In this document: positions 6,794 through 15,900 of the stretch, one piece after another
Layout of the letters: the number at the start of each line of letters is the position of its first letter
Position numbering within the stretch: position 1 is the stretch's first letter
Assembly: GCF_000963885.1 (NCBI RefSeq)
Contig: NZ_BALE01000033.1
Span: 1 to 33,301, forward strand
Direction: 5' to 3'
From: Tanticharoenia sakaeratensis NBRC 103193
GTDB lineage: Bacteria > Pseudomonadota > Alphaproteobacteria > Acetobacterales > Acetobacteraceae
DNA length: 33,301 bases
The notes under the pieces: model-generated
Databases searched by the model: none
Seen by the model: the letters and a program-made list of their open reading frames with translations, nothing else
What the model was told of the DNA's origin: nothing
Made by a program: the position numbers and the translations under genes

Positions 6794-7396
6794 ATGGATG
6801 CCACATACCACCTCACTGGCGGCTACAAGCCAACCCTCAAACGCTTTGCCGATCTGGATGGCCCGGATTTCTTTCCTACTCCTGGATGGGCTACAGAGGC
6901 GCTTATCGACAATGAGCACTTTGAGGGCGACATTTGGGAATGCGCGTGTGGCAATGGCTCTATGTCGGAGGTCCTGGAGAAGACGGGGAATACCGTCTAC
7001 AGCTCGGATCTCTATAATCGAGGCTACGGGGAAGCGGGCGTCGATTTCCTGACCACATCACGGCGTGCGCCTAATATCGTGACCAATCCCCCATACAATG
7101 CGGCGGAAGGTTTCGTTCGGGCTGGACTGGCAGCAGCCGATCATAAATTTGCGCTCCTTCTAAGACTTGCGTTCTTAGAGGGCGGAAACCGCCAGAGGAC
7201 AATTTTCTCCTCGTCCCCGCCAGCCCGTGTTTGGGTTTTCAGCGAACGTATCACCTTTTACCCGGAAGGGGCCGAACAGAAGGGTAGCGGGACTACGGCT
7301 TATGCTTGGTTCGTTTGGGACAAGGCGGCGCTTGGCGGAACCGATCTCAGGTGGTTCGAGCCGAAATATAAGCGCCGGTCACTCAAGACCCGGTAA
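6794..7396 (+). CDS. putative phage DNA adenine methyltransferase (NPPY type)
   Basis: 200 residues from the ATG at 6794. FFPTP at 27-31 is typical near the N-terminus of small phage methyltransferases. ECACGNGSM (49-57) is the SAM-binding motif I, SSDLY (70-74) carries the acidic motif II residue, and TNPPY (97-101) is the catalytic motif IV of N6-adenine or N4-cytosine enzymes. No long target-recognition domain is present, so it may be an orphan enzyme with low specificity or an RNA/protein-modifying relative. Composition is less GC-rich than the upstream phage block. Its 3' end overlaps the convergent winged-helix gene by 18 bases. Likely role: protecting phage DNA from host restriction, by inference. 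Confidence 0.65.
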   Translation: MDATYHLTGGYKPTLKRFADLDGPDFFPTPGWATEALIDNEHFEGDIWECACGNGSMSEVLEKTGNTVYSSDLYNRGYGEAGVDFLTTSRRAPNIVTNPPYNAAEGFVRAGLAAADHKFALLLRLAFLEGGNRQRTIFSSSPPARVWVFSERITFYPEGAEQKGSGTTAYAWFVWDKAALGGTDLRWFEPKYKRRSLKTR

Positions 7397-7663
7397 CGAC
7401 AAGCGCCCGCGCGCAACGTAAACGAGAAGACCATCGTTCACGGCGTTGTCAGGTACGTCGCGATGACAGACGACGTTGCGCACAATCTGCTCCCACTTCT
7501 GCTCACCTGTCCGGGTAAGAGATGGCTCGCGATCCTCACGGGTAAGCTCAATGAATCCGGGAAGAGCGGAGCGTATCTGCGCTATTGTCGCTGAGTGATC
7601 TGGACGCGTCTCAAGATATTGAATGATCGCTGCCGCGATAAGGTTTTCAGAAGTCCCAGCCAT
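7379..7663 (-). CDS. small winged-helix protein resembling Mrr/restriction N-terminal domains
   Basis: 94 residues from the ATG at 7663, which has CAGGA about eight bases upstream. A TTG at 7720 would give 113 residues, but that TTG is the -35 box of a good promoter, so the shorter form is preferred. The pattern with TRTGEQKWEQIVRNV, then an Asn, then DGLLVYVARGRLSL resembles winged-helix modules found with restriction endonucleases. It could be a DNA-binding regulator or the remnant of a restriction enzyme paired with the neighbouring methyltransferase. This is inference from pattern; the gene is moderately secure. Confidence 0.5.
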   Translation of the reverse strand: MAGTSENLIAAAIIQYLETRPDHSATIAQIRSALPGFIELTREDREPSLTRTGEQKWEQIVRNVVCHRDVPDNAVNDGLLVYVARGRLSLPGLE

Positions 7664-7689
7664 CCGATGTTTCCTGATGTTTCTATACG

Positions 7690-7720
7690 ACCATAAGGTG
7701 TCCGGGGCTGTCTGAGTCAA
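7690..7720 (-). promoter_or_regulatory. promoter of the winged-helix gene
   Basis: Minus strand TTGACT (7715-7720) and TATGGT (7690-7695) with 19 bases between, or TTATGG (7691-7696) with 18. It points into the gene starting at 7663 and would give a leader of about 20 bases that contains the CAGGA site. Confidence 0.45.
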
Positions 7721-7840
7721 GGGAGTCGTCGGGCTTCCACCGACCGCCGCCGAGAGAGGTATCGGACGTCTCCACCCCTATAGCCGGGGCGGCTGCTGCG
7801 GGCCGGGCTTGATACCGGCTCTAACGCTTATCCCCTAAGG

Positions 7841-8035
7841 GTGCGATCTTTGCATCGCCTCGCATCTCCGACCCATGGTCGGTGCCTTATTCCGCTAGAC
7901 CTTACGGCGTGCCCGTCCATCCGGGCTGCCGCAGCGCACGCAGAATCGCATGGATGGCGGGCGGGGTACAAGGGGAAACCTTGCCCAGCGTGTGCCCAAA
8001 CGCTTAGGGATGTTCCTGTCACGTTCTGGCTTTGA
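7841..8035 (+). CDS. possible small zinc-ribbon-like protein at prophage end
   Basis: 64 residues from a GTG at 7841 (a TTG at 7853 is an alternative). The C-terminal half with HAESHGWRAGY and KPCPACAQ has the look of small phage zinc-ribbon proteins, in which an ESxGW-like helix precedes a CPxC knuckle; two further Cys lie upstream. The ribosome-binding site is poor, and the N-terminal part shows no family features. It may be a decayed gene next to the attachment site. Confidence 0.35.
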   Translation: MRSLHRLASPTHGRCLIPLDLTACPSIRAAAAHAESHGWRAGYKGKPCPACAQTLRDVPVTFWL

Positions 8036-8061
8036 TTGTCCGAGATAAACGGAACGCGGCA

Positions 8062-8096
8062 TCCAAGAAACGGCTGATTTCTGCCAATTTCTTGGA
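8062..8096. repeat. 9-bp inverted repeat overlapping the tRNA 3' end, putative attachment-site element
   Basis: TCCAAGAAA (8062-8070) and TTTCTTGGA (8088-8096) form a perfect inverted repeat with a 17-base spacer. The right arm contains the CCA end and discriminator of tRNA-Gly. There is no T-run, so it is a poor terminator. Its position at the junction of prophage and chromosome suggests integrase core sites; this is inference. Confidence 0.4.
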
Positions 8097-8167
8097 GCGG
8101 GCGATGGGATTCGAACCCACGACCCCAACCTTGGCAAGGTTGTGCTCTACCCCTGAGCTACGCCCGC
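8093..8167 (-). tRNA. tRNA-Gly (GCC)
   Basis: Read on the minus strand, GCGGGCG (5' end at 8167) pairs with CGCCCGC at the 3' end, followed by discriminator T and encoded CCA (8093-8095). The anticodon arm is CAACC-TTGCCAA-GGTTG with anticodon GCC. The T arm contains GTTCGAATC, and the D arm GCTCAGGGGTAGAGC. Complete cloverleaf, 75 bases with CCA. The prophage lies directly at its 3' end. Confidence 0.97.
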
Positions 8168-8182
8168 GCTCCGTTGGGGCGG

Positions 8183-8211
8183 TTGATATGAGATGTGCGG
8201 AGCGGGCGCAA
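8183..8211 (-). promoter_or_regulatory. candidate tRNA-Gly promoter
   Basis: Minus strand TTGCGC (8206-8211) and TATCAA (8183-8188) with a 17-base spacer. The -10 box ends about 15 bases before the tRNA 5' end, as expected for a short 5' leader. Confidence 0.45.
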
Positions 8212-8219
8212 GAGGGCTG

Positions 8220-8265
8220 ATCGCAAAAATGCCGATTTTTTTTGCCCGTGACGCCTTTTTGCGAT
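8220..8265. repeat. 10-bp inverted repeat between tRNA-Gly and cnoX
   Basis: ATCGCAAAAA (8220-8229) and TTTTTGCGAT (8256-8265) are perfect inverted copies with a 26-base spacer that holds a run of eight T (8236-8243). It lies upstream of both divergent genes. It could be a regulator site or a transcript hairpin; nothing in it is coding. Confidence 0.4.
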
Positions 8266-8321
8266 GCGACGCCTGCCCTTGCACGATCCGGACCATGGGA
8301 CGATCTTAGCAGATGACAGAA

Positions 8322-8335
8322 CCTGTCCGGACAGG
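8322..8335. promoter_or_regulatory. 14-bp perfect palindrome in the cnoX leader
   Basis: CCTGTCCGGACAGG is perfectly self-complementary and its right end runs into the AGGA that is the only ribosome-binding-like sequence before the ATG at 8349. It may be an operator or modulate translation; no regulator is assigned. Confidence 0.35.
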
Positions 8336-8348
8336 ATGAAACAAGACG

Positions 8349-9326
8349 ATGGACTATATTATTGGGCAGGGCCGTTCAGCGCCCGCCGCACCTGGAACGA
8401 TCGGGTCCTCGGGCGCTCCCATGCCCGGCGGCGCCGGACGCGATATCGTGGATGCCGACGAACGGACCTTCATGGCGGAGGTCATCGACGCGAGCCGGGA
8501 TCGCCCGGTTCTGGTCGATTTCTGGGCGCCCTGGTGCGGTCCCTGCAAGACGCTGACGCCAGTCATCGAACGGGTCGTGACGGCCGCTGCCGGGCGCGTG
8601 AAGCTCGTCAAGGTCGATATCGAGGCCAACCGGACGCTTGCCGCCCAGCTGACGCAGCTTGGCCTCCCGCTGCAGTCGATCCCGATGGTCGCGGCATTCT
8701 GGCAGGGCCAGATTCTGGATATCTTCCAGGGCGCCCTGCCCGAGAGTGAGGTCAAGCGCTTCGTCGAGGCTCTCCTGAAGGCGTCCGGCGGCGCAATGCC
8801 GGCTGCCGATGTTCTGGCGGGAGCCCGTCAGGCGATGCAGGATGGCCATGCGGATCAGGCGGCGGCCCTGTTCGGGCAATTGCTGGAAGTCGAGCCGGAG
8901 AACCCGGATGGATGGGCTGGCATGGTCCGCGCCCTGATCGCACTTGATGACGACGCCGCTGCCGAGGATGCGCTGTCTCAGGTGCCCGAGAAGCTGCACG
9001 ACCATCCGGAAATCTCCGGTGCCCGCTCGGCGCTCGAGCTGCATCGGAGCGGTCGAAAGGCCGCCAGCGAGCTCGACAGCCTACGTGCAGCCGTCGAGGC
9101 CGCACCGCAGGATCACGATGCCCGGATGCGTTTTGCCGAGGCGCTGAACGGTGCCGGCCACCGCGCGGAAGCCGCCGATGAACTCCTGTCGATCGTCCGT
9201 GCGGATCGTGCATGGAATGACGGCGCTGCGAAAGCGGCCCTGCTGCGCCTGTTCGAAGCCTGGGGGCATGGCGACCCCGCGACGCTCGCGGCGCGACGCA
9301 AGCTGTCCGCGCTGCTGTTCTCGTGA
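8349..9326 (+). CDS. cnoX: CnoX-type thioredoxin with TPR domain
   Basis: 325 residues. After a Gly/Ala-rich N-terminus, a thioredoxin domain spans about residues 33-145 with WCGPC (Cys63, Cys66) and a cis-Pro motif in SIPMVAAF. From about 155 to the end the protein is helical with TPR-like repeats, the architecture of CnoX/YbbN. CnoX proteins are holdases that pass clients to GroEL and guard them from overoxidation. E. coli CnoX lacks the CxxC pair, whereas this one keeps both Cys, so it may also reduce disulfides. It is followed by a LON-domain protein and a Trm112-like protein, an order I associate with alphaproteobacteria. Start chosen at the ATG at 8349 behind a weak AGGATGAAACAAG site. 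Confidence 0.85.
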   Translation: MDYIIGQGRSAPAAPGTIGSSGAPMPGGAGRDIVDADERTFMAEVIDASRDRPVLVDFWAPWCGPCKTLTPVIERVVTAAAGRVKLVKVDIEANRTLAAQLTQLGLPLQSIPMVAAFWQGQILDIFQGALPESEVKRFVEALLKASGGAMPAADVLAGARQAMQDGHADQAAALFGQLLEVEPENPDGWAGMVRALIALDDDAAAEDALSQVPEKLHDHPEISGARSALELHRSGRKAASELDSLRAAVEAAPQDHDARMRFAEALNGAGHRAEAADELLSIVRADRAWNDGAAKAALLRLFEAWGHGDPATLAARRKLSALLFS

Positions 9327-9363
9327 CGGAGGCAATCAGGGCCATCCAGCCGAATCCGTTGGC

Positions 9364-10098
9364 ATGAGCGATCCGGATTTCGAGCACGAGATCGGCGAGG
9401 ACGCCATTCCACGCCGGATCCCGCCGCTGCCGGACATGACGCTTGCGGATATTCCGCCGCAGGTCGGCCTGTTTCCGCTGCCCGGCGCCTTGCTGCTGCC
9501 ATGGGGGAAACTGCCGTTGAATATCTTCGAGCCGCGCTATGTCGCGATGCTCGAAGATGCTCTGGCGAGCCACCGGCTGATCGGCATGATCCAGCCGATT
9601 GACGAGGACGAAGTCCAGTTTCCGGCGCTTGCGGACGACCCGGCGCCGGCCTTGCATGATATCGGTTGTCTGGGGCGCATCACGTCGTTCACGGAGCGCG
9701 CTGATTCGACGTTCGCCGTCACCCTGAGCGGACTGGCACGCTTCCGCGTCCTGCGCGAACTCCCTCCGACACGCGGCTATCGTCAGGCGCGGATCGACAC
9801 GTCCGCGTTCGTGGGCGATCTCGTGGAAAACACGGCGGCCCCGCTCGATCGCGCGTATCTCATGGAATCGCTCAAGCGTTATTTCCGGGCGCACAGCCTG
9901 CGCACGAGCTGGTCCACGCTCGAGCAGATGGAAGACGACGCGCTGCTGGTGGTCCTTCCGATGCTGGTGCCATTCACGACGGACGAGAAGCAGTCCCTGC
10001 TCGAAGCGCGATCACTGGAAGCGCGAGCGGATCTTCTGCTGGCGCTGCTGAACGAAGCACCCGAGGGCGGCGCATCCGACGACCCGGACGACGAATGA
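9364..10098 (+). CDS. LON N-terminal (substrate-binding) domain protein
   Basis: 244 residues from the ATG at 9364. [20 protein letters not shown] is the signature of the LON substrate-binding domain (PF02190-type), here without the AAA+ and protease parts of Lon. The domain fills about residues 33-230 and the end is acidic. Stand-alone LON-domain proteins are widespread in proteobacteria; their role is unclear, perhaps substrate delivery or proteostasis. It follows cnoX by 37 bases on the same strand and probably shares its transcript. Confidence 0.85.
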   Translation: MSDPDFEHEIGEDAIPRRIPPLPDMTLADIPPQVGLFPLPGALLLPWGKLPLNIFEPRYVAMLEDALASHRLIGMIQPIDEDEVQFPALADDPAPALHDIGCLGRITSFTERADSTFAVTLSGLARFRVLRELPPTRGYRQARIDTSAFVGDLVENTAAPLDRAYLMESLKRYFRAHSLRTSWSTLEQMEDDALLVVLPMLVPFTTDEKQSLLEARSLEARADLLLALLNEAPEGGASDDPDDE

Positions 10099-10144
10099 CG
10101 CAAGAGGATTGACGCAGGCCCCGCGCGCGGAGACAACGATCACC

Positions 10145-10321
10145 ATGACCGATCCCGATCCCCGACTTCTGTCGATGCTGGTCTGCCCCGTCACCAAGGG
10201 GCCGCTCATCTACGACCGCGACACGCAGGAGCTTCGCAGCCCGCGCGCGCATCTCGCCTTCCCCGTCAGGGACGGCATCCCGATCATGCTGCCGGAAGAA
10301 GCCCGCCGGCTCGACGAGTAA
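10145..10321 (+). CDS. Trm112-like/YcaR family small protein
   Basis: 58 residues from the ATG at 10145. [17 protein letters not shown] near the N-terminus and [16 protein letters not shown] near the end are hallmarks of the bacterial Trm112-like (YcaR/UPF0434) family. Eukaryotic Trm112 activates methyltransferases; bacterial members are small and probably act as partner proteins. Only one Cys remains, so zinc binding is unlikely. It is third in the cnoX transcript and converges on mgtC with two bases between the stops. Confidence 0.9.
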   Translation: MTDPDPRLLSMLVCPVTKGPLIYDRDTQELRSPRAHLAFPVRDGIPIMLPEEARRLDE

Positions 10322-10323
10322 GG

Positions 10324-11076
10324 CTATTCCGTCTCGACCGCCTGTTCGGTCGAGACTGACATGACGCCGTCGATCCCGTTCAGGGCCGTGACGACGTCTT
10401 CCAGCGGCCTTGGTCCGCTCAGGTGCAGCGCGACAGTCACGAGACGCTGATCGATGATCGCGGCATCGGCCTTGTCCTGCGTCACGGAACTGTCCAGTCC
10501 CCGTTCGATCCGCACGTCGGCAATGGTCAGCCCCAGACGCGTGCAGGCGACCAGGATATGGCGCAGCAGGCCGCGCCCGTCGACATAGGTCACGAACACT
10601 CCGACCCGTTCGATCCCGGGTCTGGGCATGCGGCGCGCGAGGATCGGAAACCCCAGCATTACCGTGAAATGGATCGCAACGGTCGCGATCGCCAGCAGCA
10701 CCAGCCCCGCGCCGCACGCGCATCCCAGTGCTGCCGTCAGCCAGACGGATGCCGCCGTGGTCAGTCCGCGCACGACGTCGCGGCGCATGAAGATCACGCC
10801 GCCACCGATGAAGCCGATGCCCGAGACCAGCTGGGCTGCGACGCGCGAAGGATCGAGCACGACGCGGCCCTGGTCCAGCACGTCCATGAACCCGTATTTC
10901 GAGACCAGCGTGAACAGTGCGGCGGCCACGCCGACCAGCGCATAGGTGCGCAGACCCGCCGTCTTCTGGCGCATCTCCCGTTCGAAGCCGACCGCCGACG
11001 ACAGCAGGAAGGCGAGCATCAGCTCGCCGACCTGAAGCCACCCCTGCCCCGGCGCCACGTGAAACATGCCGGTCAT
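10324..11076 (-). CDS. mgtC: MgtC/SapB family membrane protein
   Basis: 250 residues. The N-terminal part contains the family core with ESxVGFERE-like SSAVGFEREMRQKTAGLRT, several membrane helices to about residue 150, and GIGFIGGGVIF. The C-terminal 90 residues form a soluble ACT-like domain, as in long MgtC proteins. MgtC family members modulate the F-type ATP synthase and survival in low magnesium in some pathogens; the role here is unknown. It starts four bases after the ade stop, so it is probably translated from the ade transcript. Confidence 0.88.
   Translation of the reverse strand: MTGMFHVAPGQGWLQVGELMLAFLLSSAVGFEREMRQKTAGLRTYALVGVAAALFTLVSKYGFMDVLDQGRVVLDPSRVAAQLVSGIGFIGGGVIFMRRDVVRGLTTAASVWLTAALGCACGAGLVLLAIATVAIHFTVMLGFPILARRMPRPGIERVGVFVTYVDGRGLLRHILVACTRLGLTIADVRIERGLDSSVTQDKADAAIIDQRLVTVALHLSGPRPLEDVVTALNGIDGVMSVSTEQAVETE
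10331..10356. repeat. 9-bp hairpin at the convergent end of the Trm112-like gene and mgtC
   Basis: GTCTCGACC (10331-10339) and GGTCGAGAC (10348-10356) form a perfect stem with an eight-base loop. It lies inside the last codons of mgtC and ten bases after the plus-strand stop at 10321. It may stop or stabilise plus-strand transcripts, but lacks a T-run. Confidence 0.4.
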
Positions 11077-11080
11077 ACGC

Positions 11081-12910
11081 TCAGGCGTTGGGAACGGGCT
11101 CGAACAGGGGCGTCAGGCGCATCTCGGGCACCAGCACCAGCCCCTTGTCGGTCAGGCGGACATCGGGAATCACGGACAGCGGGATCAGGTTGAAGCCCAT
11201 ATACGGCAGTCGGCAGCCTGACTTTTCCCATTCGGCCTTCAGGATACGGGTCTTCTCCGCAACCGCTGTCGCGCGTTCGTCGGACAGGAGACCCGCGATG
11301 GGCAGCGCAATCTGCGCAACCACCGCACCTTCACGCACGACCACGACGCCGCCCTGCGTCTGCCGGACCGTCTCCACCGCAAGGCGCATGGACGCCTCAT
11401 CCCGCCCGGCTACGATGATGTTGTGCGCGTCATGCCCGACGGAACTCGCGACAGCGCCCTCCGTCAGGCCGAAACCGCGCAGCAGGCCATGGGCGATTCC
11501 GTTGCCGTGACCATGCCGCTCGATCACACTGGCGAAGCACAGATCGTGCGCGTCCAGCAGTTCCGGCCATGTCTCGGCCTGCGGCAGGTCGAGCACTTCA
11601 TGCGCCAGCGTCACGTCATGAGCGCTGCGCACGCCGATGACATGGGCTCGGACCGGTCCAAGCGGCAACGTCGGCGTCAGCGGACCGACCGTATCGATCT
11701 TGACGGTCTGGTAGGCAGCCTCGGGATAGCGATAGCGCGCGCTGCTGAGCTGGGCATCGAGCGCGCTCGTGATGCGCCGGTCTTCGACGGCAATCACGCC
11801 GCCATACCAGGTGTTGCGCACCGTCATGTCGTCGTTCAGCAGCATAAGATCGGCACGCCTGCCGCCGCCCAGGCCCCCGAACTCCCCATCCATGCCGAAG
11901 CGCGTTGCCCCGTGCAGAGATCCCATGCTCCACGCCTGTGCGGGCGTCATTCCCGCCTTGATAGCCTGGCGCGCGACCCAGTCCATGCCGAACGCGAACA
12001 CGTCATCCGCGTCGCGGTCGTCGGTGCAGAGGCAGACCCGCTTGGGATCGGCGCCGAATTCGGTCACGGCCCGGATCGCGGCCGGCAGTGAATGCCACGG
12101 CGTGGTCGGCGGACCGCCACGCAGGAAGATCCACACGCCCGCTTCCAGCAGGTCGTCCGCGATCTCGCCGCTGATGGCCTCATGCGTGTCGGTCACGCCC
12201 GAGGCCGCATAGGCCGCCACGAACTCGCGCCCATAGACATGTCCGCTGACCGGGCGGCCTCGACGCAGGGATTCGGAGACAATCCCGTGCGAGCGCTCAT
12301 CGCCCAGGCAGAGCGGGACGAAATCCATCTTCTCGCCGAGTGCGACAGCCTCGGGCCAGCGATCGAAGATGCCGCCGATCTTATCCGGCGTCAGATCGCC
12401 GCCGGCCGTCTCCAGAGAGGCATCGGTCGCAGGCACCGTGCTGGGGACCGTCAGGAAAACATTCAGCGCGGCTTCCCGCGCATCTTCCAGCATCCACTCG
12501 ACGCCCTCGACATCCGCCACGTTGCCGATCTCGTGGCTGTCACAGAAAATCGTCGTGGTGCCGTTCAGCAGGGCGGCTTCCGCATAGGCACAGACCGTCA
12601 TCATGCTGCTCTCGACATGCACGTGCGGATCGACGAGGCCCGGGGCGATGATGCCGCCCTGTCCGTCATAGACCGCGCGCGGCGCGTGATCCACGCTGCG
12701 ATAGCTGCCTGCCGGGCGCAGGGCCGCGATGCGACCGTCCTTGATCCAGATCTCGCGCTCCGGAAGGATCCGGTCCGTATACGTGGAAAGGGCACGGACC
12801 CCGGTGATCACGAGATCTGCGGGACTTCTGCCGGAGGCGACAGCCGAGAGACTGCGCGTGGACTGGAACAGGGGCGCGACCGAAAAGCGCGTGAGGATCT
12901 GCTTGTTCAT
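11081..12910 (-). CDS. ade: adenine deaminase
   Basis: 609 residues. [13 protein letters not shown] (91-103) with His96 and His98 is the metal-binding motif of the amidohydrolase superfamily in the form typical of bacterial adenine deaminase (Ade), with [10 protein letters not shown] and [10 protein letters not shown] further on. The C-terminal half has the Ade-specific [15 protein letters not shown]. The enzyme converts adenine to hypoxanthine in purine salvage, in the cytosol, using metal ions. Length is close to the family norm, with about 25 extra N-terminal residues. It lies upstream of mgtC with a four-base gap. An NCS1 nucleobase-type permease is found far downstream (28529-29887), so a shared purine role is possible. 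Confidence 0.92.
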   Translation of the reverse strand: MNKQILTRFSVAPLFQSTRSLSAVASGRSPADLVITGVRALSTYTDRILPEREIWIKDGRIAALRPAGSYRSVDHAPRAVYDGQGGIIAPGLVDPHVHVESSMMTVCAYAEAALLNGTTTIFCDSHEIGNVADVEGVEWMLEDAREAALNVFLTVPSTVPATDASLETAGGDLTPDKIGGIFDRWPEAVALGEKMDFVPLCLGDERSHGIVSESLRRGRPVSGHVYGREFVAAYAASGVTDTHEAISGEIADDLLEAGVWIFLRGGPPTTPWHSLPAAIRAVTEFGADPKRVCLCTDDRDADDVFAFGMDWVARQAIKAGMTPAQAWSMGSLHGATRFGMDGEFGGLGGGRRADLMLLNDDMTVRNTWYGGVIAVEDRRITSALDAQLSSARYRYPEAAYQTVKIDTVGPLTPTLPLGPVRAHVIGVRSAHDVTLAHEVLDLPQAETWPELLDAHDLCFASVIERHGHGNGIAHGLLRGFGLTEGAVASSVGHDAHNIIVAGRDEASMRLAVETVRQTQGGVVVVREGAVVAQIALPIAGLLSDERATAVAEKTRILKAEWEKSGCRLPYMGFNLIPLSVIPDVRLTDKGLVLVPEMRLTPLFEPVPNA

Positions 12911-12985
12911 GACAGCGACCCTAGCACGCGCGTGCAGAAATGCGAGGTTTCAGCAGTATCCTCTTCCCACGGATCACGCGCTCGT

Positions 12986-15900
12986 TCAGGCCTGTCGGAA
13001 CGCGGCCTCGATGTCCGCATCCGTCAGCACGTTCAGATCGGCGGCCTCGTCGAGGCCGACACGATAGGCCTGCGCTTCCTTCGTCGCATCGAACAGGTTA
13101 CGCACGGTCCGCCCATTGCCGAAATGCGCATCCCGACCGGCATGGAGCTTCGTCATCGCCGCCTTCAGCGCAACCGTAGCATCCGGCGTGAGACGGTATC
13201 CCTCCCGCGTGCCGGACTGCAGGAACATCGCGCATAGCTCTTCGGGCGCGTAATCCTCGAACATCACATAGCGCGTGAAGCGGGAACGCAAACCGGGATT
13301 GCTGTCGAAGAAGGCATCCATCGGACCCTGATACCCGGCGACGATGACGGCGAGACGATCGCGCCGATCCTCCATCTGCTTGAGCAACGTATCGATCGCC
13401 TCGGATCCGAAATCGTTTGGGCCGCCCTGACCCAAGGCATAGGCCTCATCGACGAACAGGACGCCGTTCGTCGCCGCGTCGATCTGCTTCAGCGTCCTGG
13501 GCGCGGTCTGCCCGACAAACGATGCGACCAGTCCCGAACGATCCGTCTCGATGACCTGTCCGCCGGATAGAAGGCCAAGCGCCTTGTAGATCCGGCCGAT
13601 CAGCCGCGCGACCGTCGTCTTGCCGGTGCCCGGATTGCCGAGGAAAACGAGATGAAGCGACGGCAGCGCAAGCGCGAGACTGGGGTCGGCCGCCTTGCGC
13701 CGCTGCGCCACGCGCACGAGGCTCACCAGCTTCTGGATCTCCTCCTTCACGCGCGCCAATCCGATCATGCCCTTCAGATCCGCCATCGCAAGATCGAACG
13801 CCGCCTGATCGAACTCTCCCATGGAGCCCTTGGGTGCGGTCGCCGGCAAGGGCACCCGCGGCGGCTCGGGAAGATCCGCAGGCAGCAGCGTGCGCAGGTC
13901 GGCGGTCCCTGGTGTTCGTGCGAGACGACCCGCCTGTCGCCCTGTCACGCTTTCGAACAATGTACGCATCGTCCGGGCATTGCCGAAATGCTCGCCACGC
14001 GCGCGATAGATTGCCGAGACCGCCTCCGACAGGGCGATGTCGAACGCATCGTCCATGACGTATTCGCCGTCCCTGAAAAGACCGCGCACGATCGTGAGCA
14101 GTTCGGGCGGCGTGTAATCCTCGAATTCGACGGTGCGGCTGAATCGGGACTGAAGGCCGGGGTTGGCGGCGATGAAGTTGCGCATCGGCTCGTCATAGCC
14201 CGCGACGATCACGGCGAGACGGCTGCGATCATCCTCCATGCGCTTGAGGAGGGCATCGATCGCCTCGGGGCCGTAATCGCTGTCGTTGCCATTCACGAGC
14301 GAATAGGCCTCGTCGATGAACAGAACGCCGTCCAGCGCCTGGTCGATGACCTCGTTGGTCTGGCTCGCCGTCTTGCCGATCCAGTGATGGACAAGCCTGG
14401 AGCGATCGACTTCCACGACATGGCCGGATTTCAGGAGCCCGAGTGCTGCATAGATCTTGCCGACCAGACGCGCGACCGTCGTCTTGCCGGTGCCGGGATT
14501 GCCAGTGAACACCATGTGCATCGACGGCTGCGCTACCTTGAGCCCTTCCGACCGGCGCTGTGCCGCAATACGCGCGACATCCACGAAATTGCCGATCTCG
14601 GACTTGACCTTTCCAAGCCCGATCATGCGGCGCAACGTACGCAGCTCGAGAATATTGAGCACCGGGCGCGGGCTCGGAAACGCGTTGCGCGGTCTGAGGC
14701 GATTGAGCGGCTGCAGCAGCGCTGAAAGACGTTCGTCGTCCGGCTTCTCGATGGTGCAACCGGACAGACGGACCCGCAGGCCGACCGATTTTTTCATCAG
14801 GGTCTTGAAGTCCCAGACCGTCGCGTCGGTGACCACGACTTCGCCGCCCTCTTCGGCGTCGAAAACCTGCCCCTGACCCTGCCGGAAATTCCAGATATTG
14901 CCTCCCTTGACGGACGCCCTGCCCCCGTTCCTCGCCCAGACGGCGTAGATGTCGCAATCATGAATCTGGCAGTCATCCAGATCGGCACTGGCGCCTGACG
15001 CAATCGTTACGCACGGGAAGTTACCCTCGGATGCCGAAAGGTCGCAGCGCACAAGGCTGATTTTTGCCTTGTTCCATGCGAATGCCGCGCTGCGACCATC
15101 GCGCACGGTTGTCTCGGACGCAGTGATCCGCGTGCCGTCTCCATCGCATTTCAGTCCGGGTGCGTCTGTAAAATGCTCGATCGTGCTACGGGCAATTTCG
15201 ATCACGCCGCCGTTGTCCGCATAAACCGGAGTGTAGTCCATATTATGAACACGACAATCGGCAACAAGCAGGTGACCGCCCTTTTTGACATACAGGGCCG
15301 GATACTCGTTCTGGCACTCGGAAATATCACAGCCATGAAGTTCGGCTCTGGCTCCGGATGTCACGAAAAGCGGCTGGCGTCCGCCACTGATTGCGGTTTT
15401 GCGGGCAATAAGAGACGTGCCTTCACCTTCGCAATGCCAAGCGGTGGCCACCAGGTTGTCGACAAAGCGGCAATTCTCGATTTCACTTATGCCCCCGGAG
15501 ACCGTCCATAGCGCGATAGCCGCTGTCTTATGCAGATGGCAGTTCGACAGCGCCAGGCGCCCGTTTTCGTAAACCCGCACCAGGGCGCAATCGGCGGCCC
15601 CGCCGGAAAAATCGCACCCGTCGACCTCGAGCCTTGCTGTCTGACCGACATCCAGTGCCCTCCGGCATTCTGTAAACTGAACCTGCTTGAGGGTCACACG
15701 CGTATCAGCACCCCGCGCGCGAACGGCGCCCTGCGACACAATGTGTCCGAACGTGCCTCGCTCCACGGAACAGGTGGAAGCCTCCGCAACCCAGACGCCG
15801 CTGGCATCACGCATCACGCAGTCGATCAGTGCCGCCTGCGCGCCCCTCATAACCTGCAGGCTCGCGCAGTTCGGCTTTGCACCGCTGAACTCACACGCCG

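Noticed and set aside
7796-7880. Small hairpins (such as GCGAT-ctttgc-ATCGC) as a structured RNA before the zinc-ribbon frame
   Set aside because: Stems are short and do not form a recognisable riboswitch or ncRNA fold.
7721-8092. Integrase gene expected next to the tRNA attachment site
   Set aside because: No frame in this stretch has tyrosine- or serine-recombinase features; the integrase, if any, must be at the other prophage end outside the window.
13652-14725. Plus-strand frame of 357 codons inside the AAA+ gene
   Set aside because: Antisense to two complete AAA+ domains with intact motifs; no domain features of its own.
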